From Alphaproteobacteria bacterium (GTDB lineage: Bacteria; Pseudomonadota; Alphaproteobacteria; UBA3830), in the NCBI GenBank assembly GCA_017649895.1, contig JAGCFW010000009.1:1-56280 (forward strand): a stretch of DNA of 56,280 nt, in the 5' to 3' direction. The notes below the pieces were generated by a model. It worked only from the letters and a program-made list of their open reading frames with translations. It searched no databases and was not told the origin of the DNA. The position numbers and the translations under genes are program-made. Shown one piece after another: positions 1-8,928 of this stretch. Numbering within the stretch: the stretch's first letter is position 1; each line of letters starts with the position of its first letter.

Positions 1-141
1 AATCCAAAACACTGCGTTTATAAACCGACGGTTGTCCTTGGCTTGTCCTCCCCAGCTGCCTTTTCTTCCCGGCAATATTGGTTCCAACTTGCTCCAAAAT
101 TAATCAGATATGTCGTGCCTGTGTATGCTTTCGTCTTCCAT
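1..141 (-). pseudogene. IS5-family transposase N-terminus with early stop
   Basis: The reading frame starts with ATG at 139-141 and encodes the same beginning as the right-hand copy (MEDESIHRHDISD), then reaches TAA at positions 100-102, codon 14. The right-hand copy has GAA there, a single G-to-T difference. Downstream codons still match the DUF4096-type N-terminal domain of IS5-family transposases. This copy cannot make a full transposase from this start. The 3' part is outside the window. Confidence 0.8.
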
Positions 142-206
142 TTTGATCCTACATCTACTACTTCTTTGCTCTCAGTATAACATGTTTTTTGTGACGACAC
201 TATCTA
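1..206 (-). mobile_element. IS5-family insertion sequence, left partial copy
   Basis: The reverse complement of 1-141 matches 56120-56260 at the other end of the window, apart from at least one base, so the two ends carry inverted copies of one element. The terminal inverted repeat TTGTGACGACACTATCTA lies at 189-206 and its mate at 56063-56080; both copies have TA at the outer boundary, which fits the TA target of IS427-group IS5 elements. The stretch between repeat and start codon differs between copies, so they are diverged copies rather than one sequence read twice. The rest of the element lies outside the window. Confidence 0.85.
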
Positions 207-311
207 GAAGACTGGATAAAGATAAGAACACATACATAATTTTTATGCCTATTTCCAAATAGGAATGTATAAGAATATGATATAAAAAGAAGGAAGAAGA
301 AAGAGTATAAA

Positions 312-933
312 ATGCCGGTATATAGCGAAGATCTACACGTTAGGGTTGTAGAGTTTTTGAAAAAAGGGCACACGCATTGGGAAGCGGCGGAGGTTTTGGG
401 AATTTCGATGAGATCGATTATCATTTGGAAAAAATGGATAAAGAAGGGAAAAGGTTGGTATTTGAGTTCGTTCCGCATAGTCCGCATCGCATTAACCATG
501 AAAAATTGTTGGCCTAAAAAATTTATAGAATTCGCAAAAAAAACGCGATAAAACCAGGCTGGTTTTTGTTGATGAATCAGGCATCGACAGGTGTTTGCAT
601 TGAAAATATTGTCGAGATCCGAAAGGCGAACAGGTATACGAAGCGGTTTCGGGGTTAAAATTTGGGAGATGAAGCATAGTCTCGGGCAAGTGAGGAAGGG
701 AAATCCTGGTCCCGTTTGGGTATTACGGAACACGCAACTCGGAGTTGTTTTTTTTGAAATGAGTTAAAGAAATGCTCGTGCAGAATTTAAAGAAAAATCA
801 AATGAATGGACAATGACAGCACACATAAAACGCCATCGAACACTTCTGGAGCCCTCTGAAGAAAAAAATCGGAGCGTTGAGAAAAAAATTCGAATCCATT
901 TTTAATGCTACTCAATACGTATTATCAAATTGA
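312..933 (+). pseudogene. Decayed IS630-family transposase
   Basis: An open segment at 312-551 encodes a helix-turn-helix of the IS630 type (VEFLKKGHTHWEAAEVLGIS). The frame is then lost, and a second frame around 540-600 carries the DDE-domain start RLVFVDESGID. More stops follow, and near 830-933 another segment gives IEHFWSPLKKKI, the C-terminal signature around the last acidic residue. So all parts of an IS630 transposase are visible but broken by frameshifts and stops. A short dyad CCTATTT/AAATAGG (248-263) lies upstream and GGTAT/ATACC downstream near 939-955; I cannot identify clean terminal repeats. Confidence 0.75.
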
Positions 934-1070
934 AAGGGGTATAAAATAAATACCTTGGTGCTGTCTCAAAAGAAATAATTTTTACCCGTAAATTTGATTA
1001 AATTCTTTTATATCAATTCCTAATGGGACTGAACATCTGAAAATAACACAAGATCGACAAAATAAAAGAT

Positions 1071-1160
1071 TGGCGGACAGGGCGAGATTCGAACTCGCGA
1101 AAGAGTTACCCCTTTGCCGGTTTTCAAGACCGGTGCCTTCAACCACTCGGCCACCTGTCC
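1071..1160 (-). tRNA. tRNA-Ser(UGA)
   Basis: On the minus strand the sequence folds as a class II tRNA: acceptor GGACAGG pairs with CCTGTCC, discriminator G and an encoded CCA end (1071-1073), D arm TGGCCGAGTGG, anticodon stem-loop with TGA in the loop (CCGGTCTTGAAAACCGG), a long variable arm typical of serine tRNAs, and TTCGAATC in the T arm. It closely resembles bacterial tRNA-Ser(UGA). It lies divergent to the kinase gene starting at 1329. Confidence 0.95.
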
Positions 1161-1261
1161 GCAAGTACACGTTGCAAGATAATATATTTCCTGCTTTATT
1201 TCAATATAAATCTGGTTGACTTTACTCCGAGCATTTTCTTAAGCAACCTGACGTCTGACTG

Positions 1262-1290
1262 TTGAAATTTAATATTAATAACAATAAAAT
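1262..1290 (+). promoter_or_regulatory. Predicted sigma70-type promoter of the CDPS-like kinase
   Basis: TTGAAA (1262-1267) and TAAAAT (1285-1290) are separated by 17 bases, 38 bases before the start codon. The leader ends in a strong ribosome binding site, GGGAGGAG, 7 bases before ATG 1329. The region is AT-rich, so a chance match is possible. Confidence 0.5.
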
Positions 1291-1328
1291 CCAATAGAAG
1301 ATATTGAGATTAAGGGAGGAGTTTTTGT

Positions 1329-3104
1329 ATGTCTACAGAACGAGTTGTGAGATGGTCTAAACTGATCGGGAATTTTTGGGAAGAGGCAAGTGAAAAAAGC
1401 ATATCCCCGAATGTCGTAGTATCCTACAGTTGTCGAAGCCAATCGGGTGAAGGTTTTGAAGAGTTGATAAACTCTCTGAATAGTAAGTTGATAAGCAGAA
1501 AAATTTCTCACGTTCATATTTGGGACACGTCGTATCTCTACCGCCATTCGATTCCAGAGTTTGAACAATATGCAGACCCTAGCGTCGAAACTAAATGGTT
1601 TAAAACGAACGAGAAAATTATCAATAAGTTGAAGTTGCCTCATACTTTACATTCTTGGACCGAAGGTTTGGACAGTCCGTTATTTGCGGAATGGCTCGAA
1701 AAAGTAAAAATTGCGTTCGCCGGAGATGAAACCGGGAACGGAATTATTCCAGATTTCCGCGAGATAGTTTTAGAAGAAGCGGAAAAGGCGACAATTAGAG
1801 CTAACGGAACCTTTGTTCAAAACGTTAGTTTCATTTTGGAAGAATGTGCTTACACATGTCTCTATTTCAAGAACAGTGTTATCATATATCCGACAAAGCT
1901 TTCTCCGCCAATCGCAAATATAATTCAACATTATCATTCGAATATCACGCATTTGCCTTACACCATGTCGAACAACGCGCAACGTCGCCAGCATCGCTCT
2001 TTGGATAGAAATGAAATAAATTGCGAAATAATCGAATTCATCACGAAAATCGCGAAAAACATAAATTTTTTCGTCATAAACAAGGACGGTACTATTGTTT
2101 ACAAGAATGAATCTCTGGGAAAAATTGTTTCAGATACCGATGCCACGGCGTTAAATCCAAAGACATGGGAAAATAGTCTCGAGGTAATCAATACCAAATC
2201 AACTATCGTCGTAGAAGAAGCAGATAAAGGAAGATTCTTTCTATCGGTAAAATCTCCTCTTATGGTGAACAACGAAATTGAGGGGGTGATCGGATTGTCC
2301 ATAGATATCACCGATTCGAAAAAGATTGAGCAGGAAAAAGAAAAAATCATAAAACTAGAATTTCTTAACAAGATTCAGCAGGCAAAAATTGATCTTCAGA
2401 CAGAATTCAGCCAATTTATTTCACAGATGGCTCACGATATCGCCTCTCCACTTGCAAGTCTGAGAGTTTTTACCCATAGTTGTTCTAACCTCACGGAAAG
2501 ACAGCAAAAAATGTTAACGAATATTACGAAAGATATTCGCAGTATATCGGACGATCTCTTACAAGAAAACAAACGTTGCAGAGAAAATTTGGAAAAACAG
2601 GACAAACGTCGCGTTTCGATTTTTTCAGTTTTACAGGACGAAATTAAACAAAAGAAGTTAGAATATAGAGGTACCGATGTAAACATAGGGCTCTCCTGTG
2701 AACCGTCGGCAAAATCTGCGATAGTGGATATTAATGTGTCTGACTTCAAAAGAATGATATCTAATCTCGTAAACAATGCAATAGAATCCGGCAGACACAA
2801 AGACAGCGTTTCAGTTAAGTTATTGCTTTATTGTTCAGGAAAAAATTTGGCTATAGAAGTTGAAGACAATGGAAAAGGAATGCCGAAGGAAATGACGGAT
2901 CAAATCCGAAATAATATTGCCCCAAAAAGTACTAAGCCAAATGGCTTCGGTTTGGGATTGGTTCAAATATTGGAAACGATCAAGCGCTACAACGGAGAAC
3001 TGGATATAACCTCTATCGAAGGCAAAGGAACGAAGTTTTCGATAAAATTCCCGATGGCTGATTTTGGTAATGCTGAGAAAAAATTCAGAGATAGCTGTAA
3101 ATAA
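1329..3104 (+). CDS. Cyclodipeptide-synthase-like domain fused to PAS-histidine kinase
   Basis: A 591-residue soluble protein. Residues 26-205 look like a tRNA-dependent cyclodipeptide synthase (CDPS) of the XYP subfamily. VVVS (Ser32) matches the catalytic serine loop; a GEGFEEL helix and DTSYLYRH follow; HSWTEGLDS...LEKVKIAF matches the central helices; SFILEEC aligns with the catalytic Tyr178/Glu182 helix of AlbC (Phe168, Glu172 here), and IIYP (Tyr187-Pro188) with Tyr202-Pro203. A PAS domain covers about 235-333 (INFFVINKDGTIVYKNES), a coiled linker follows, then a HisKA H-box with His369 (MAHDIASPLASL), N box (NLVNNAIES, about 479-487), EDNGKGMP and GFGLGLVQI of the ATPase domain. No membrane segment or receiver domain is seen. 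Known CDPSs make cyclodipeptides from two aminoacyl-tRNAs; here the domain may act as enzyme or sensor. The kinase call is certain; the CDPS call rests on recalled family motifs. Confidence 0.8.
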   Translation: MSTERVVRWSKLIGNFWEEASEKSISPNVVVSYSCRSQSGEGFEELINSLNSKLISRKISHVHIWDTSYLYRHSIPEFEQYADPSVETKWFKTNEKIINKLKLPHTLHSWTEGLDSPLFAEWLEKVKIAFAGDETGNGIIPDFREIVLEEAEKATIRANGTFVQNVSFILEECAYTCLYFKNSVIIYPTKLSPPIANIIQHYHSNITHLPYTMSNNAQRRQHRSLDRNEINCEIIEFITKIAKNINFFVINKDGTIVYKNESLGKIVSDTDATALNPKTWENSLEVINTKSTIVVEEADKGRFFLSVKSPLMVNNEIEGVIGLSIDITDSKKIEQEKEKIIKLEFLNKIQQAKIDLQTEFSQFISQMAHDIASPLASLRVFTHSCSNLTERQQKMLTNITKDIRSISDDLLQENKRCRENLEKQDKRRVSIFSVLQDEIKQKKLEYRGTDVNIGLSCEPSAKSAIVDINVSDFKRMISNLVNNAIESGRHKDSVSVKLLLYCSGKNLAIEVEDNGKGMPKEMTDQIRNNIAPKSTKPNGFGLGLVQILETIKRYNGELDITSIEGKGTKFSIKFPMADFGNAEKKFRDSCK

Positions 3105-3133
3105 GAATATATGGCAATTTTGACGTTAGCTTT

Positions 3134-3153
3134 TCTGGTTCTTTTTAACCAGA
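3134..3153 (+). terminator. Weak hairpin behind the sensor kinase
   Basis: TCTGGTT and AACCAGA form a 7-bp stem around a CTTTTT loop, 30 bases after the kinase stop codon. The following bases (TTTC) are only a poor U tract, so termination may be incomplete. Confidence 0.4.
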
Positions 3154-3372
3154 TTTCAATCCCAAGGACGTCCTTACATTTGAAATAATGATCAATGCAT
3201 GTCGATCAAATCTTCCTTGCTCACAGGATTTGGTATTTCTTGGATTGTTTGGTGTGCAACCATCTGGTGCTGGAGAAAAATTTACAAAAAAATCCAAAAG
3301 AACGCCCCTACTAAAGCGCCGACATCGTTTTATAACGGAGAATAACGGTATCGAATGCACCTAAAATCATAC

Positions 3373-3405
3373 AAAAAACCCACCGACAATTGCCGATGGG
3401 TTTTT
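3373..3405 (-). terminator. Terminator of groES-groEL (bidirectional form)
   Basis: CCCA (3379-3382) and TGGG (3397-3400) enclose an imperfect stem with the CAATTG core. A-run 3373-3378 and T-run 3401-3405 flank it, so it can end transcription on both strands. It lies 34 bases behind the groEL stop codon on the minus strand. Confidence 0.75.
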
Positions 3406-3438
3406 GTGAATTACAATTTTTTCTACGACTTTTGGATT

Positions 3439-5079
<1,641 letters not shown>

Positions 5080-5087
5080 CTATCCCC

Positions 5088-5390
5088 TTATTTGTTCAAA
5101 ATTCCTAAAATATCAGACTCTTTCATAATTACGTAATCGCAACCATCAATCTTTACTTCGTTGCCCCCCCACTTGGAGAACAAAACTTTATCGCCAACCT
5201 TTACTTCTAACGGATGAAGGTTCCCCTGCTCATCACGAACACCACTTCCTACCGCCAAAACTTCTCCTTCAACAGGCTTTTCCTTCGCAGTGTCCGGAAT
5301 AATTATACCGCCAGGAGTTTTTTCCTCTTGATCCACTCTTTTGAGCAAAACCCTATCTTTTAAAGGCACAAAATTTACTGTATTAGCCAT
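5088..5390 (-). CDS. groES: Co-chaperonin GroES (Hsp10)
   Basis: A 100-residue protein that caps the GroEL chamber. It has the usual order of GroES motifs: N-terminal [11 protein letters not shown], mobile loop with [31 protein letters not shown] and the C-terminal [12 protein letters not shown]. It is the first gene of the groES-groEL operon. The start ATG at 5390 has GGGAG 7 bases upstream. No CIRCE inverted repeat for HrcA is visible upstream, so control by HrcA is not suggested by the sequence. Confidence 0.98.
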   Translation of the reverse strand: MANTVNFVPLKDRVLLKRVDQEEKTPGGIIIPDTAKEKPVEGEVLAVGSGVRDEQGNLHPLEVKVGDKVLFSKWGGNEVKIDGCDYVIMKESDILGILNK

Positions 5391-5420
5391 TTATAACTCC
5401 CAATATATTGATCTCGAATC

Positions 5421-5448
5421 ATGATATCACTTACCCCAAAAAGTTCAA
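5421..5448 (-). promoter_or_regulatory. Predicted groES-groEL promoter
   Basis: On the minus strand TTGAAC (5443-5448) and TATCAT (5421-5426) are 16 bases apart, about 30 bases before the groES start. The -35 half also fits the heat-shock sigma -35 (CTTGAA-like), but no CCCCAT-type -10 is present, so I call it a sigma70-like site. Confidence 0.45.
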
Positions 5449-5467
5449 TAAAAAAACTTTCACAAAA

Positions 5468-5482
5468 TTAACCTAATCTTAA
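5468..5482. promoter_or_regulatory. Candidate CtrA-binding site
   Basis: TTAA, seven bases, TTAA (TTAACCTAATCTTAA) matches the full CtrA box TTAA-N7-TTAA of alphaproteobacteria, and a CtrA protein is encoded at 53779-54528. The site lies between divergent groES and the lipoprotein gene at 5527. Such matches also arise by chance in AT-rich DNA. Confidence 0.35.
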
Positions 5483-5526
5483 GGATTTACAGCATAAACT
5501 TATTCTGTTGAATTAATAGGTGATAA

Positions 5527-6384
5527 ATGTATAAAAATTTTTCGTATATATTTGGTCTAGGTGCTTTGCTACTATTAGCGGCTTGTGACAATGGAGATAA
5601 GAAAGCGACTGATGGAAACCAAAAAGCTGCTGAACCTCAAAAACTGATACATATACAAAAAGAGGAAACCAAACCAGTTAAAGAAATTTCCTCAAAAGAT
5701 CAGACAAAGTCAGAAACAAAAGAGAACGATATCTACGCAGATATCAACAAACCTATTGAGTCGGATGTATCAAGCTCGGAAATTAAGAGCAATGTAGAGG
5801 CGGATAACATAGTCCACACAGAAGAGTTAAAAACCGAGGAAGATATTGCTGTCCCTCCTCAAAATGAAGAACCTGTTGCGAATACCGAATCCGTAGAGGA
5901 AGATATTGCTGTCCCTCCTCAAAATGAAGAACCTGTTGCGAATACCGAATCCGTAAATGAAACGACCGTCAATCCGACGTTGGAGTCTAATGCAGAAAAA
6001 GAAACTCAAGAGGAAAGTCCAAAAATTGAGGACGTTCAAGCAACAGATACGGTAAATAGTGAGGAAGCTCCAAAAGTTGAGAATGCCCAGCTGTCAGATA
6101 CGGTAAGTAATGAGGAAAGTCCAAAAATCGAGGATGTCCAGCCGACGGATGTATCAAATACTGTAGAACCATCCGTTACTGAGGAGGTACCAGCTCCAGC
6201 AGTAAGCGATGAAAATACAGAAATTTCGGATAAGATTCCGGAACTTCCTGCAGAATCTGATGCTTCGGTAATTTCTGAAGAACCTGCTGAGGAAAAATCT
6301 TCTGAGGAAGTTAATTTAAACTCTGAACCAACCCCAATCTCAGAGGAAACCTCTCCCCAGGAGGCTGTTGTCGTCGAGAATTAA
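5527..6384 (+). CDS. Repeat-rich acidic lipoprotein, unknown function
   Basis: A 285-residue protein with a lipoprotein signal peptide ending in the lipobox LLAAC (Cys20). The mature part has no recognisable fold: it is rich in Glu, Pro, Ser, Val and Thr, and looks disordered. It contains one exact 20-residue duplication (residues 104-123 and 124-143, EDIAVPPQNEEPVANTESV) and about three degenerate units of the kind SPKIEDVQ.TDTV. The start ATG has AGGTGA upstream. It may be a flexible envelope spacer or a surface-exposed protein; this is inference. A strong terminator follows. Confidence 0.8.
   Translation: MYKNFSYIFGLGALLLLAACDNGDKKATDGNQKAAEPQKLIHIQKEETKPVKEISSKDQTKSETKENDIYADINKPIESDVSSSEIKSNVEADNIVHTEELKTEEDIAVPPQNEEPVANTESVEEDIAVPPQNEEPVANTESVNETTVNPTLESNAEKETQEESPKIEDVQATDTVNSEEAPKVENAQLSDTVSNEESPKIEDVQPTDVSNTVEPSVTEEVPAPAVSDENTEISDKIPELPAESDASVISEEPAEEKSSEEVNLNSEPTPISEETSPQEAVVVEN
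5836..5955 (+). repeat. Exact 60-bp tandem duplication in lipoprotein gene
   Basis: Bases 5836-5895 and 5896-5955 are identical and in frame, each encoding 20 residues. The perfect identity suggests a recent duplication by slippage or recombination, so copy number may vary between strains. Confidence 0.95.
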
Positions 6385-6407
6385 AGTTTACACATTTTAT
6401 GACCTTT

Positions 6408-6442
6408 GGAGGGCTGTTGTTTCGTGCCAGCCCTCTTTTTTA
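6408..6442 (+). terminator. Rho-independent terminator of lipoprotein gene
   Basis: GAGGGCTG (6409-6416) and CAGCCCTC (6428-6435) form an 8-bp stem followed by a T run (6436-6441), 24 bases behind the stop codon. Confidence 0.9.
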
Positions 6443-6532
6443 TCTACCCAAACATTTTAGCACTGTTAACACCGAATCCATATCTTTTTACGTAAACTTC
6501 GGAGTTTATGTCATTTTTGAAATCATTGAAAA

Positions 6533-7423
6533 TTAACGATCTTTTCTTGTCACTTTTCGGCTTATCATTGCAATGTCGTCGTATTCATAAAATCCTTTTT
6601 TGGATTTTCTACCCAAAAATCCTTTTTCAACATATTCCTCCAGCAATGGACACGGTCTGTATTTATTTCTTTCTCCCAGCTCTTTTTGCAGAGTTTTGAG
6701 AATGGCCAGCACCGTATCCAATCCGATCAAATCGGCAAGAGCCAGAGGACCTATTGGGTGATTTGCCCCTAATTTTAAAGCTTCATCTATGTGTTCTGCC
6801 GTCGATATATTCTCATACAAGGCATATATCGCCTCATTAATCATAGGAATCAGAACTCTGTTAAGTACAAACCCTGGAGCATTTTTTGAATAAATCGGGT
6901 ATTTACCTAATTGCTTGGCTAGATTCCAAAAATAATTATATGTTTCGTCGCTTGTATGATATCCCCTTATTACTTCAACCAATTGCATAATAGGAGGCGG
7001 ATTCATAAAGTGAAATCCTATAAATTTATCAGGATAAGGTAACATTTGTGACAGCGAAGTTATGGATAAAGACGAAGTATTACTGGCAACGTAGCTATCT
7101 TCAGATAAATATTGTGCAAGCTTATATAGTATATTCGTTTTAATATCAAAATTTTCAAAAGCCGACTCTATAAAAATCTGGCTGTCTGCGAGATCGTCCA
7201 TCTTTTCAACAAACTTCACTCTGTTGATAATCGCTTCGACTGGTTCTTCCAAATGTCCTTTTTCAGCTAATCTTGCAAGTGAACGCTCGATTCTAACTTT
7301 TGATTTGTCCAAAATTTTCGGAGAAATATCATAAATCGAAACTTTAAACCCTGCTGTAGCAAATACCTGAGCTATTCCACTGCCCATCTGTCCCGCACCG
7401 ATAACCGCTGTCATATTGCTCAT
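6533..7423 (-). CDS. 3-hydroxybutyryl-CoA dehydrogenase family protein
   Basis: A 296-residue NAD(P)-dependent 3-hydroxyacyl-CoA dehydrogenase, the usual length for the short Hbd/PaaH form. The Rossmann motif AVIGAGQMGSGIAQVFA opens the protein; SNTSSLSIT and GFHFMNPPP (catalytic His region) mark the middle, and the C-terminal domain has KNAPGFVLNRVL and HPIGPLALADLIGLD. It interconverts acetoacetyl-CoA and 3-hydroxybutyryl-CoA in fatty acid, butyrate or polyhydroxybutyrate metabolism; the phasin at 21582 makes the last plausible. GGAGATGAG precedes the start. Confidence 0.92.
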   Translation of the reverse strand: MSNMTAVIGAGQMGSGIAQVFATAGFKVSIYDISPKILDKSKVRIERSLARLAEKGHLEEPVEAIINRVKFVEKMDDLADSQIFIESAFENFDIKTNILYKLAQYLSEDSYVASNTSSLSITSLSQMLPYPDKFIGFHFMNPPPIMQLVEVIRGYHTSDETYNYFWNLAKQLGKYPIYSKNAPGFVLNRVLIPMINEAIYALYENISTAEHIDEALKLGANHPIGPLALADLIGLDTVLAILKTLQKELGERNKYRPCPLLEEYVEKGFLGRKSKKGFYEYDDIAMISRKVTRKDR

Positions 7424-7577
7424 ATTCTCATCTCCATCGCCTTACCACTCTTTTGGGACTATTTCGTCCACTCATGCATGTGACTAATTCTGAATTTTTT
7501 CATTACAAATGTCTGCACTCTTTTCGTAAAATTCCGCAACATATGGATATTATGGAACACAAACTATTAATAAAATT

Positions 7578-8039
7578 TTAACGTAATAAATTTAATTCAG
7601 AAAACGCTGCTCTATAGCATTTATATTTGAAGTCTACGATGGAATCCAAAATTTTCTCTACGGATTCCCATTTCCAGCGACGAAACTCCTGTGTATTGTA
7701 ATTTAAATTCACTTCAGAATCATTTCCGGCAAATTCAAACAATGTAAAACATAGCTCCTGCCCTTGATATTTCAGTGCTCCGTATTTTTTCATTATTTGA
7801 TCTTGAGAATATTGAGGAAAATCATATTTGTATAACTTACGTGTTTTATCCAAAAATTCTATTGAAGAAATACCCGTTTCTTCCAACAATTCCCTTCGGG
7901 CCGCCTCTAAATAAGACTCGTCGCCATCCACTCCTCCCTGTGGGAGCTGCCAAGCATTCTTGGTATCTAATCGTTCTGCGACAAAAATCAGATTGCCCTT
8001 CTTTAAGATAATTGCAACGCACTTTCTATAAGGAAGCAT
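7578..8039 (-). CDS. rppH: RNA pyrophosphohydrolase RppH
   Basis: A 153-residue Nudix hydrolase. It begins MLPYRKCVAIILKK and has WQLPQGGVDGDE followed by the rest of the Nudix box (RRELLEETGI). This pattern with the early YRKCV is that of RppH, which removes pyrophosphate from 5'-triphosphate mRNA ends and so triggers decay, rather than of dinucleotide hydrolases in general. It overlaps the preceding deacetylase-like gene by 14 bases. The order of polysaccharide deacetylase then rppH is common in alphaproteobacteria. Confidence 0.92.
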   Translation of the reverse strand: MLPYRKCVAIILKKGNLIFVAERLDTKNAWQLPQGGVDGDESYLEAARRELLEETGISSIEFLDKTRKLYKYDFPQYSQDQIMKKYGALKYQGQELCFTLFEFAGNDSEVNLNYNTQEFRRWKWESVEKILDSIVDFKYKCYRAAFSELNLLR

Positions 8040-8928
8040 TCTTTTCCCCGAAACTGATAGGAACCAGCTTTATCCCATTAGGAAGAGCTTTAATAACATC
8101 ATTCAGCTGCTTTGAACTTGCGATAATCGTATCTTTTTCTTTCAATTGATCAGAATCTTGAAAAACTTTTGCTCTCAAGGTTTTCAAATTGATCCTTTCT
8201 GATATTTCATTGATAACATCACTATCATCCTCGATATTCAGGAGAGCCATCCCACGTTGAGAAAGCTCTTTGGCGATGATTTCCATATCCTTGCCGGATT
8301 TCATTATAAGAGAATCGCAAGTGTTTGCTATTCCTATGGCATATTTCGTCGAAGACATTAAATAATATAGTTTATCTCTAACTTCATCAGAAGAAGCATT
8401 CGCTAAAAACGGAGAAACTGTTTCTTTTTTATCCAAAGGAATCGAAGATTGAGTCGGCAACTGAATAAAGAACTCATGCCCGGAAGATACTATAATCTCA
8501 GCAATTTTACCCAAATTAACAACATAGTGCGGAACAATAAACGAAACTTTCACATCGGAAAAACGTGCTATAATGTTCTGTATACTCTCTTCTGTGGCAT
8601 CTTGGACTAAAACAGCTAGCTTTAAATACCCCTTTCTTAAGCAATCTTCCTCGTAATCAACAGTGGCCGAATATGCATTAAATATCTTGGACGAATCCGA
8701 TTGCCTTCGGGGAAGAATTCCATATTTCGTTCTTACGTACAAGCTTATGGGCTCGCTTTTTGTTTCTTCATCAGAATTCGATTCATCTACGGAAAAATCC
8801 TTGTCTATCAATATTCTGCATTGATAAACCGAATTCCTGTCCTGGACGTGTCTGTGCCACAACTCGACTCCCGCCACAAAAGCAGCAAACCCTCCAAAAA
8901 ATACGAGCCAACGAACCTTATTTTGCAT
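8026..8928 (-). CDS. Divergent polysaccharide deacetylase family protein
   Basis: A 300-residue envelope protein with one N-terminal membrane segment (WLVFFGGFAAFVAGVEL). The later part has the pattern of the divergent polysaccharide deacetylase family (YibQ type): LKLAVLVQD, VSFIVPHYV, GHEFFIQLPT and GIANTCDSLIM. The metal ligands of classic NodB deacetylases are not obvious, so catalysis is unproven. I prefer ATG at 8928 over an upstream GTG at 8940 because GGTGA sits 9 bases before it. It overlaps ctpA by 11 bases and rppH by 14, in the order usual for alphaproteobacteria. Confidence 0.8.
   Translation of the reverse strand: MQNKVRWLVFFGGFAAFVAGVELWHRHVQDRNSVYQCRILIDKDFSVDESNSDEETKSEPISLYVRTKYGILPRRQSDSSKIFNAYSATVDYEEDCLRKGYLKLAVLVQDATEESIQNIIARFSDVKVSFIVPHYVVNLGKIAEIIVSSGHEFFIQLPTQSSIPLDKKETVSPFLANASSDEVRDKLYYLMSSTKYAIGIANTCDSLIMKSGKDMEIIAKELSQRGMALLNIEDDSDVINEISERINLKTLRAKVFQDSDQLKEKDTIIASSKQLNDVIKALPNGIKLVPISFGEKNASL

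Larger units (their letters stand above)
3105..3438. other. Intergenic region between converging kinase and groEL genes
   Basis: This 334-base stretch holds a weak hairpin behind the kinase gene and a bidirectional terminator near groEL. The middle part (about 3160-3340) has a minus-strand open frame of 71 codons without recognisable similarity or a convincing ribosome binding site, so I do not call a gene there. Confidence 0.6.

Noticed and set aside
200-733. Minus-strand open frame of 177 codons opposite the IS630 remnant
   Set aside because: No family similarity; the plus strand carries recognisable transposase pieces over the same bases.
982-1170. Minus-strand open frame of 62 codons
   Set aside because: It is a translation across the tRNA-Ser gene; the tRNA fold explains the sequence.
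3145-3360. Minus-strand open frame of 71 codons between kinase and groEL genes
   Set aside because: No similarity, no ribosome binding site, and it overlaps nothing conserved.
6588-6610. AAAATCC/GGATTTT hairpin with T run
   Set aside because: It lies within the coding sequence of the 3-hydroxyacyl-CoA dehydrogenase, 55-80 bases before its stop, so it is probably not a terminator.
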